A model generated the notes under the pieces. That model had not been told where the DNA came from and made no database searches. It saw only the letters and a list, made by a program, of their open reading frames with translations. Below are positions 1-5,501 of a stretch of 5,501 nucleotides of DNA, piece by piece. The translations under genes and the position numbers were made by a program. Numbering within the stretch: position 1 is the stretch's first letter; each line of letters begins with the position of its first letter. This DNA is from Acidisarcina sp. (GTDB lineage Bacteria > Acidobacteriota > Blastocatellia > Pyrinomonadales > Pyrinomonadaceae), in contig JAJNPX010000097.1 of assembly GCA_021155145.1 (NCBI GenBank), forward strand, positions 1 through 5,501, in the 5' to 3' direction.

Positions 1-8
1 CCCGCAGC

Positions 9-44
9 AACCGCGGGCAAGAACTAATTCTAACCGCGGGGCAA
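9..44. repeat. Short GC-rich direct repeat pair upstream of the barrel gene
   Basis: The 9-mer aaccgcggg occurs at 9-17 and again at 32-40, 23 bases apart. Each copy is followed by caa (directly in the first, after one extra g in the second). The core ccgcgg is itself a palindrome, and cccgc at 1-5 can pair with gcggg at 13-17 to form a small hairpin. No T tract follows, so it does not look like a complete terminator. It could be an operator pair, the remnant of an upstream gene's 3' hairpin, or chance. It lies just outside the putative promoter at 99-127. Confidence 0.35.
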
Positions 45-98
45 ACTTTGTCAAGGTGGTTGCATCTGAGTGCCTAAGCAGAGGTGCCTTTTTACAGC

Positions 99-127
99 TT
101 GACACCATTGGTTTTTGCCCTGAAAAT
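99..127 (+). promoter_or_regulatory. Putative sigma-70 promoter for the barrel gene
   Basis: A perfect TTGACA (-35) lies at 99-104. After a 17-base spacer, GAAAAT at 122-127 matches the -10 consensus TATAAT at 4 of 6 positions. A T-rich stretch (cttttta) lies just upstream. Transcription would start near 134, leaving a leader of about 90 bases before the ATG at 225. The evidence is sequence match only. The -10 is imperfect and promoter rules in this lineage are less well known than in Escherichia coli. Confidence 0.42.
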
Positions 128-224
128 ACGTGAGTTGTCAGGAGTTAGGTCTGGACCGTTCGAGTTATGCCGTTTTAGCGGATCCTTGTTGAAAAGGTTT
201 TGCTCCTGTGTGGGTTAGTATCTG

Positions 225-1940
225 ATGATCAAAACTCGAAAGCACCCATCGATATTGTCGATTGCGCTGGCAGTATTGCCTATGGCGTCGTTGCTGTTTG
301 CGGGCATGATGCCTGCCTCAGCGCAGTCCTCGGGTTTGGCAGTGATCAAGGGTGTCGTCCTTTCCGAAAATGGAAAACCGATTGGGGACGCTACTGTCGC
401 GGTTTTCCGTTCGGGCACTGCGATCCTTTTGAAGCAAGTCCAATCGGCTGCGGACGGGAGTTTTTTAGCACGAATCAATCCGGGGAGATACACCGTTTTG
501 GCGGTGGCCCAGGGGTTTAACCCGGCCACGGTCGCGGATGTCGAAGTACTGCGGTCGGCGCAACTCACGTATGGGTTCAAGCTCGAAAGATCGGGGAGCG
601 GGAACACTCTGCCGGAGAAACGGGTTGATAGGAACAACCCCAAATGGGCTCGACGGGCGGCATCGATCAGCAGGTCGATATATCAGAATTCTGAAGGCGA
701 CGTTCCGGTTGCGATTGGCGAAGGGGAATCCGCTCCCGCCGAAGACGCCGCGAAGCGCGAAAGCCGAACTGCAGCCGAAACTTATTTTTCCTCTTCTGAG
801 GAAGGTAATTTCGTCGGTCTGAATTTCGCAACCTTGCTCCCGGTCACAGACAGCACAGAGCTCGTCCTGGCCGCTCAAACCGGAAGCGGCGCCTCGGCCC
901 CTCAACGTTTCGAGGCCCAAGCTAAGATCCGGCCAAATGACGATCATCAATTACGCCTCACCGCCTCGATAGGTAAACTCGGAAAACTCGCAAGAGATCG
1001 CGATCTCGATGCAGACATACTGAATCAGCTTTCCCTTCAGGCAACTGACGAATGGAAGATCCGCGAAGGGATCATCCTCGTTTATGGCTTCGATTACGCC
1101 AGATTCTTTGGTGCCGGGAGTGACTTCTCGATCAGCCCACGCCTCGGTTTTCAGTACGACATAAATCCCAAAACCAGAATTCGCACCGCGTTCACGACGC
1201 AGACCGAGGACAAGAATTGGTCACGTGCGATCGCGTTGGAGGATGCTCAGGTCATATTTAGAGAACCGGTCTCGATCGAAGAAGTGTTGATAGAGAACGG
1301 CAAACCTGTAATGAACAGGAGCAGTCGGTTCGAGTTGGGTTTTCAGCGAGTACTGGATAACAAGTCGAGTATTGATGCCAATCTCTTCATTGACGCGACG
1401 TTCTCGCGTGGAGTCGGCGTCGCATCTTCGCCGCTCGGAAACGCCACATATGGTTTTGAGGAATTTACGGGAAATCAGAGAGGCGAGACACAAGGCATCA
1501 GCCTCGTCTATAACCGCCGGTTAACTGGCCGAATAAGTACCTCTGCAGGATATAGTTTTGGGCGAGGCCAACGGCTGTCCCTCAATGGTCTGAATCGGGC
1601 CAGCGAGTTGTTCGAGACAAGCGCATTCCAAACTTTTTTCGGCCAAGTAGACGCTGATTTCAAAACGGGCACTAACATAAAGACCGTTTTCCGACTTTCC
1701 CCTGACGCGACGATTTTTGCGATCGACCCGTTCCAGGGAAGGCTGGCGATCTACGATCCAAGTATGAGTATACTTGTGACACAGACCCTTCCAACGCTGG
1801 GCCTTCCGATCCGCGCCGAAGCTATAGTCGACGCACGCAATATTTTTGATTTTCATACCGGGATCGCAAGTGAGGAAGGAACTTTAAGATTGACCGGTCA
1901 GGGTCCTACTTTGCGAGGCGGCATACTCGTCAGGTTCTGA
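225..1940 (+). CDS. Exported carboxypeptidase-regulatory-like domain protein with C-terminal outer-membrane beta-barrel (plugless TonB-receptor-like)
   Basis: This 571-residue protein probably sits in the outer membrane. Residues 1-33 form a clear signal peptide: basic start (MIKTRK), hydrophobic core 10-29, and an A-S-A cleavage site before Gln34. Residues 38-122 resemble a carboxypeptidase-regulatory-like beta-sandwich, with G-V-V-L near 43-46, G-K-P-I-G-D-A at 50-56, D-G-S-F at 77-80 and P-G-R-Y-T-V at 86-91. A polar, charged linker (about 123-190) leads to a region of alternating strands, about 195-571, with aromatic girdles. It contains an N-I-F-D box at 539-542, common near the end of TonB-dependent receptors, and ends in Phe571 as many barrels do. 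No plug domain or TonB box is visible, and the protein is much shorter than a full receptor. The start is well fixed: an in-frame TAG lies at 216-218 and later Met codons would cut the signal peptide. No Shine-Dalgarno is seen. A terminator follows directly. Ligand and function are unknown; a porin-like or surface role is inference. Confidence 0.82.
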   Translation: MIKTRKHPSILSIALAVLPMASLLFAGMMPASAQSSGLAVIKGVVLSENGKPIGDATVAVFRSGTAILLKQVQSAADGSFLARINPGRYTVLAVAQGFNPATVADVEVLRSAQLTYGFKLERSGSGNTLPEKRVDRNNPKWARRAASISRSIYQNSEGDVPVAIGEGESAPAEDAAKRESRTAAETYFSSSEEGNFVGLNFATLLPVTDSTELVLAAQTGSGASAPQRFEAQAKIRPNDDHQLRLTASIGKLGKLARDRDLDADILNQLSLQATDEWKIREGIILVYGFDYARFFGAGSDFSISPRLGFQYDINPKTRIRTAFTTQTEDKNWSRAIALEDAQVIFREPVSIEEVLIENGKPVMNRSSRFELGFQRVLDNKSSIDANLFIDATFSRGVGVASSPLGNATYGFEEFTGNQRGETQGISLVYNRRLTGRISTSAGYSFGRGQRLSLNGLNRASELFETSAFQTFFGQVDADFKTGTNIKTVFRLSPDATIFAIDPFQGRLAIYDPSMSILVTQTLPTLGLPIRAEAIVDARNIFDFHTGIASEEGTLRLTGQGPTLRGGILVRF

Positions 1941-1957
1941 TCCATTAAAGATCCATT

Positions 1958-2004
1958 AAGGCTCTCGCAAGGAAGGCTTTACCTGTTGCGGGGCCTTTTC
2001 CTTT
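1958..2004 (+). terminator. Intrinsic terminator after the barrel gene
   Basis: The left arm at 1958-1970 (aaggctctcgcaa) pairs with the right arm at 1986-1997 (ttgcggggcctt). The stem has about 12 pairs with one bulged T and one G-T pair. The loop is about 15 bases, and the run TTTTCCTTT at 1996-2004 follows. It starts 18 bases after the stop codon. It should separate the barrel gene from the kinase gene downstream. The interrupted T tract makes its strength uncertain. Confidence 0.62.
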
Positions 2005-2067
2005 GTCGGATTCTACAAAATATTGGATTACTTACTAGAAATCTGGATTTTCCCGCCCCAGGTCGGC

Positions 2068-2081
2068 CAATTGCCTAATTG
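2068..2081. promoter_or_regulatory. Small dyad upstream of the kinase promoter candidate
   Basis: CAATT at 2068-2072 and AATTG at 2077-2081 form a perfect 5-base inverted repeat around a 4-base centre (gcct). It lies roughly 90 bases upstream of the start point predicted from the sigma-54-like site at 2142-2155. That is a usual distance for an enhancer-binding activator. A dyad this short can arise by chance, so the regulatory reading is inference. Confidence 0.2.
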
Positions 2082-2139
2082 TGGACTTCCTAAATCGTTC
2101 AGTTGTATTGACTTACCGATGGTGTTGATATGAAGCATG

Positions 2140-2156
2140 TTGGAACAAACCTTGCG
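2140..2156 (+). promoter_or_regulatory. Putative sigma-54 (RpoN) promoter for the histidine kinase gene
   Basis: The site reads TTGGAACAAACCTTGCG. It has the invariant GG (2142-2143) and GC (2154-2155) separated by exactly 10 bases. It matches YTGG, the AC of the -24 box, and TTGC of the -12 box. It departs from the consensus TGGCACG-N4-TTGCW at three positions: A for C, A for G, and G for W. It lies in a true intergenic gap on the strand of the downstream gene. Transcription would begin near 2167, giving a leader of about 23 bases to the ATG at 2190. Sigma-54 use would require an activator ATPase, which is not in the window. Confidence 0.42.
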
Positions 2157-2189
2157 TTCTAAATCTGTTGCATTAGTTTGCCCACACCG

Positions 2190-5159
2190 ATGAAGGGAAA
2201 GGTCCTTACAAGTTGGAGTTTAATATGGCTGGTATTCGCGGTCTTATTTGCTGCGGGCGGAGCTCTTAATCTTGCCCAAAGAGCGTCTCGCGAACTCCCT
2301 CCGACTGATGGCGTAGTGTGGCTGCAAAGGGCCGACGGGATATACGCGGAGAAGGTCTTGCCGGGTCTTTCCGGTTCGCGTGCGGGCATATCGCCGGGCG
2401 ACAAACTCCTAACGATCAGCCTCGACGGCAAAACCTTTGATGAAGTTGCATCCCCGGCCGATGTGCCGATGTATCTGGATGCAGCAGGCGTCGGCGGAAG
2501 TCTTACTTATTTCTATCAGAAAACTTCGTACTCATTCTCGAATAACTTCTATTACGCCGATCTAAGAAATATCGACACGCTGCCGCGTTGGACTCCGGCA
2601 CTTGTTTTTCTTTCTTTCGTAGGGTTGGTTTGGCTCGGCATCGGTGTCTTTGTTTTGTTCAAGCAAGGGAGCCGTTCGCCCTTTGTCCTTCATTTTGCGA
2701 CGATCTGTCTGGCAGCCTTTGTATTTCATGTCTATAAACCGCTAGGGGCCGAGCAGGATTTTGACATGGCGGTCAGCCTTCTGGACGATCTTGCTTTTGC
2801 GTTCTTCGTCCCGCTATTCATGCATTTCTGCTTCCGGTATCCGGTTCGAAGTGAAATATTCGATCGGGAAAAGTGGAAAACGTTGGTCCTTTATGTGCCG
2901 GCCGCCGTGCTTACATCGACGGCGCTGGTTTTGACCCTGGGATCGCTTTTGCCGTTCGAGTCCATTACAACTCCGCTCAGGAGTTTCATCGCAGCGAATC
3001 ACGTGTACAACCGGCTCAATCAGATGTTGCTGATCCACTTCGTCGCAGGGATCTCGATCGGCTCGACGATCCTGATCTGGCGATTCTTCAGTAGTAAGCA
3101 GGTTCTCGTTCGCCAGCGGCTGAAATGGGCGATGTGGGGCACTTTTGTTTCGGTCATCCCGATCGTTGGAGTTCAGATCGCGAGGCGTTTTGTTTACCTG
3201 CCGGATGATACTCTTACGACAGCTATCACAACGCTTCCTCTCGCCCTTATCCCGCTGAGCTTTGGTCACTCGGTAGTACGTTACCGGCTGATGGACGTTG
3301 ACGTCGTCGTGCGGCGTGCATTGGTCTATGCGATCACCACGATCGCGATCGCGATGATGCTCGGCGCCGTGGCCCTTGGCCTGGTCTTCCTCGCTGTCGG
3401 CAGCAACCTTTCAACTACCGAGATAACGTTGCGTGCCCTTATCGCTATTGTCGCGATGGCGGCGATAGTTATGTTGAGCGAACCGCTGAAGAATTTTCTC
3501 CAGGAGCGTGCAGAGCGGTTTTTCTACGGTCCAAGATATGATCTGAGAAGCGGGCTTCTCGACTTTGGCCGAACTCTTTCAGCAACGACCGCAATGGGCC
3601 CGCTTCTGGATGGCCTTACCGAACGGCTGCAGCAGGTGCTCGATGTCGAAAAGCTGGCGGTATTTATAGAAAGCGACGAAACGCCGGGAAGTTATGAGAT
3701 AGCCAAATCCATAGGCCTGAGCGATAGCTACCGCCTCCCAAACGATTTCAAGCAGATGGTCCGCCAGAAGTCTGCAGAAAAGGGCATTGTCCGAGCGGAC
3801 GAATTCGATGTAGCTGACGACCTTGTTTCATTAGTCCCGATGAACGGAAACGAGAACGGGCATTTTCCGATCCGTCAGGAACTGCACTATTACGTTCCTT
3901 GCGTCGTGAGAAGTAAAATGGTGGCGGTCATTGGGTTAGGGCGAGCGCGGGACGGTTCGCTTCTCTCGTCCGAAGACCTTGAGATCCTGAAAACGGTATC
4001 GGGATATATTGCGGTCGCTATAGAGAACAGCAGCCTCTATCAGCAGCAGAAAGAACAAACGGAAGAACTCTCGTTGCTCAAGGAGTTTAACGAATCCATC
4101 GTCGAGTCGGTGAATGTTGGCCTTATCGCTGTTGATGAGAACGGTCGCATCACCCGTTGCAACACCACATTCGAAGAGATGATGGGACTGCCGCGAGACG
4201 AGGTTTCGGGTAAGCTTTTCGAAGAAGTATTCGATGAGACCTTCGCATACAATCTCAGCAACATTCTCGGAAAATCGAGGTGGCATTTAACCGAGATCCG
4301 CAATGCGTACAAGATGCACGCTTATGATGCGAAGGGCAGATCTCTTATGCTGAACGTCGCTGTTGCTCCGCTACGGTCCGTATCGAGCTCGCAATCCGGC
4401 GCCATCGTCGTGCTTGAGAACGTTTCCTCTAGGATCAAGCTCGAGGAGACCCTGCAGCAAAGCGAAAAGCTTTCGAGCATTGGCCTGCTCGCGGCCGGTG
4501 TCGCCCACGAAGTGAATACGCCATTGACGGGCGTCTCAAGCTACACCCAGATGCTTCTGGGAATGATCCCGGAAACCGATCCCAAACATGCCTTGCTGCA
4601 GAAAATGCAGCGGCAGACCGACAGGGCGAGCAACATCGTAAGCAACCTCCTGAATTTCTCACGTATCGGGAGCGTTACCGACTCGACCGACATGGATATC
4701 AACCAACTGATGGATGATTCCTTGCAGCTTTTGGAACCGCAGATACGTAAATCAAATATCGAGATCGTTAAGGATTATTCGCCTGAGATGCTTCCTATAT
4801 TTGGCAACGGTGGAAAGCTGCAGCAGGTTTTCACCAACCTGATCCTCAACGCTCGCGACGCCATGATCAATGGCGGAAAGATCACGCTTCGCACCCGGGT
4901 TATCGAGGAAGAAGAGATCAAGATCGAGGTCGCCGACACGGGCGAAGGTATCCCGCCGGAAAATCTCGGCAAGATCTTTGACCCCTTCTTTACGACGAAG
5001 GGGGTAGGCAACGGCACCGGGCTCGGGCTTGCGGTTACTTACGGCATTGTTCAGGAGCACGGCGGTACCATCGAAGCATTCAGCGAACAGGGTAAAGGGA
5101 CGACGTTCATCCTTTCGTTCCCCGTCGCGTCAAAAGTCCGCCAGCGGGCAGTTAGTTAG
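2190..5159 (+). CDS. Membrane sensor histidine kinase: PDZ-like, about 10 TM, GAF, PAS, HisKA, HATPase
   Basis: Two-component sensor kinase, 989 residues from the ATG at 2190. A TTG at 2178 would add four residues; an in-frame TAA lies at 2160-2162. Neither start has a Shine-Dalgarno, and ATG is preferred. Helix 1 (10-26) is followed by a PDZ-like extracytoplasmic domain (about 40-125) with [12 protein letters not shown] at 63-74. Helices 2-10 lie near 136-157, 164-182, 199-215, 231-253, 278-297, 314-332, 342-360, 377-402 and 413-429. Basic loops (V-R-Q-R-L-K-W near 307-313; [10 protein letters not shown] near 363-372) fall on the cytoplasmic side, as expected for ten helices. A GAF domain (about 455-613), a short coiled linker and a PAS domain (about 630-748) follow. 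HisKA has its phosphorylatable His773 in A-H-E-V-N-T-P. HATPase has the N box (N883, N887, D890), G1 (D916-T-G-E-G920), F box (F930-D-P-F-F-T-T-K) and G2 (G942-T-G-L-G946). All catalytic residues are intact. It has no receiver domain, and no regulator gene is nearby. The signal is unknown. Confidence 0.93.
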   Translation: MKGKVLTSWSLIWLVFAVLFAAGGALNLAQRASRELPPTDGVVWLQRADGIYAEKVLPGLSGSRAGISPGDKLLTISLDGKTFDEVASPADVPMYLDAAGVGGSLTYFYQKTSYSFSNNFYYADLRNIDTLPRWTPALVFLSFVGLVWLGIGVFVLFKQGSRSPFVLHFATICLAAFVFHVYKPLGAEQDFDMAVSLLDDLAFAFFVPLFMHFCFRYPVRSEIFDREKWKTLVLYVPAAVLTSTALVLTLGSLLPFESITTPLRSFIAANHVYNRLNQMLLIHFVAGISIGSTILIWRFFSSKQVLVRQRLKWAMWGTFVSVIPIVGVQIARRFVYLPDDTLTTAITTLPLALIPLSFGHSVVRYRLMDVDVVVRRALVYAITTIAIAMMLGAVALGLVFLAVGSNLSTTEITLRALIAIVAMAAIVMLSEPLKNFLQERAERFFYGPRYDLRSGLLDFGRTLSATTAMGPLLDGLTERLQQVLDVEKLAVFIESDETPGSYEIAKSIGLSDSYRLPNDFKQMVRQKSAEKGIVRADEFDVADDLVSLVPMNGNENGHFPIRQELHYYVPCVVRSKMVAVIGLGRARDGSLLSSEDLEILKTVSGYIAVAIENSSLYQQQKEQTEELSLLKEFNESIVESVNVGLIAVDENGRITRCNTTFEEMMGLPRDEVSGKLFEEVFDETFAYNLSNILGKSRWHLTEIRNAYKMHAYDAKGRSLMLNVAVAPLRSVSSSQSGAIVVLENVSSRIKLEETLQQSEKLSSIGLLAAGVAHEVNTPLTGVSSYTQMLLGMIPETDPKHALLQKMQRQTDRASNIVSNLLNFSRIGSVTDSTDMDINQLMDDSLQLLEPQIRKSNIEIVKDYSPEMLPIFGNGGKLQQVFTNLILNARDAMINGGKITLRTRVIEEEEIKIEVADTGEGIPPENLGKIFDPFFTTKGVGNGTGLGLAVTYGIVQEHGGTIEAFSEQGKGTTFILSFPVASKVRQRAVS

Positions 5160-5501
5160 ATCGCTGCAGCATCCTGGTGATCACGGACTATCCGTATCGC
5201 GTAGATCGCTGCACCCATCGCGATCAGCATTATTACCGACGCCGTCCAAAAAGTTTTTGTGACGGTAACGTCATCCACCTTGTTGAACGCATTGTTCAGC
5301 AGCACTCCGCCAACCGTAGGCCCGATCGCCCTAGCCAGGCTTGCCCCCGACTGCATTATCCCAAGGGACGCGCCTTGCCGGTCCTCAGACGAGATCTTTG
5401 AGGCCAGGCTCGTCAATGACGGCGACGCAAATGCATTTCCGATCGACAGCACCGAGCATGTGGCCAACAAGCCGCCTAGTCCGCCGAACTCGGGGCCAAG
5501 T
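5156..5501 (-). CDS. Major facilitator superfamily transporter, C-terminal part (runs off the right edge)
   Basis: The last 114 residues of a gene whose start lies beyond the window. The reading frame stays open to base 5501, and the TTG codons at 5465-5470 are internal leucines rather than a start. The visible part covers about the last three of the usual 12 helices. One is a Gly/Ala-rich helix with S-I-G-N-A-F-A-S-P-S. A polar loop S-S-E-D-R-Q-G follows, then a helix with G-I-M-Q-S-G-A-S-L-A-R-A-I-G-P-T-V-G-G. The final helix (near F-W-T-A-S-V-I-M-L-I-A) leads to a short charged tail ending D-A-A-A-I. The pattern of Gly, Gln and Pro in the penultimate helix is typical of proton-linked 12-helix exporters of the drug-efflux (DHA1/TetA-like) group. 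The family call is fairly firm, but the substrate cannot be told. It converges on the histidine kinase gene with overlapping stop codons. Confidence 0.83.
   Translation of the reverse strand, partial: LGPEFGGLGGLLATCSVLSIGNAFASPSLTSLASKISSEDRQGASLGIMQSGASLARAIGPTVGGVLLNNAFNKVDDVTVTKTFWTASVIMLIAMGAAIYAIRIVRDHQDAAAI
5157..5213. repeat. 12-base direct repeat at the 3' end of the transporter gene
   Basis: tagatcgctgca occurs at 5157-5168 and again at 5202-5213. The copies start 45 bases apart, which is 15 codons, so both fall in the same frame of the minus-strand transporter. One copy encodes A-A-I followed by Tyr; the other encodes A-A-I followed by the stop codon. The sequence between them is not duplicated. 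It may be chance or a trace of a small rearrangement at the gene end. Confidence 0.3.

Noticed and set aside
215..950. Two long open frames on the minus strand (215-643 and 465-950)
   Set aside because: They lie opposite the well-supported barrel gene. They lack recognisable domains, signal peptides or starts, and are explained by its codon usage.
1940..1960. Tandem near-repeat atccattaa(a)g just after the barrel stop codon
   Set aside because: Only two copies of about 10-11 bases, with no spacing or structure that suggests a function. Best read as a small local duplication before the terminator.
2108..2134. Sigma-70-like pair TTGACT (2108-2113) and TATGAA (2129-2134)
   Set aside because: The spacer is only 15 bases and the -10 matches at 4 of 6 positions. 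The GG-N10-GC site nearer the start fits better, though a second promoter is not excluded.
2814..3269. Minus-strand open frame of about 151 codons inside the kinase gene
   Set aside because: The product is rich in Arg, Asp and Gln with low-complexity character, as expected for the antisense of membrane-helix codons. The sense strand encodes conserved helices.
3340..3358. Tandem gatcgc run resembling the cyanobacterial HIP1 palindrome (gcgatcgc)
   Set aside because: It falls in a coding stretch for Thr-Ile-Ala-Ile-Ala and is explained by ATC and GCG codons. GATC-containing words are common throughout the window.
5468..5470. TTG at 5470 as a start of a separate short transporter-like gene
   Set aside because: The same frame continues upstream to the window edge with helix-like residues (G-G-L-G-G). 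The product would be only the last three helices, so this is an internal Leu of a longer gene.

Overview
The window reads as ordinary chromosomal DNA of a Gram-negative bacterium of medium GC content. The gene style suggests an acidobacterium, perhaps of the Blastocatellia/Pyrinomonadales type. The grounds are an exported protein joining a carboxypeptidase-regulatory-like domain to an outer-membrane barrel, and a long PDZ/multi-membrane/GAF/PAS histidine kinase. This placement is inference from gene content; no rRNA or marker gene is present.

Layout. Positions 1-224 are non-coding leader, with a short GC-rich direct repeat and a plausible sigma-70 promoter. Positions 225-1940 (+) encode a 571-residue exported protein: signal peptide, one carboxypeptidase-regulatory-like beta-sandwich, a linker, and a C-terminal region that looks like a beta-barrel ending in Phe. 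It resembles a TonB-dependent receptor without its plug. An intrinsic terminator follows at about 1958-2004. The gap 2005-2189 holds a sigma-54-type promoter candidate (GG-N10-GC at 2142-2155) and a small upstream dyad. Positions 2190-5159 (+) encode a large membrane histidine kinase. It has one extracytoplasmic PDZ-like domain, about ten membrane helices, GAF, PAS, HisKA (His773) and HATPase domains. The sensory half resembles Bacillus ComP in layout, while the kinase core is of the NtrB/HisKA type. A partial major facilitator superfamily transporter runs the other way from the right edge (5501 to 5156). Its stop codon overlaps that of the kinase by 4 bases.

How the parts relate. The terminator and separate promoter signals suggest that the barrel gene and the kinase gene are transcribed independently. 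The kinase has no response regulator inside the window. Immediately downstream is a convergent transporter, so its partner must lie elsewhere. The most interesting signals are the possible sigma-54 control of the kinase, its mixed ComP-like/NtrB-like design, the plugless barrel, and a speculative link between the periplasmic PDZ-like domain and barrel C-termini. I see no mobile element, CRISPR array, tRNA or rRNA.
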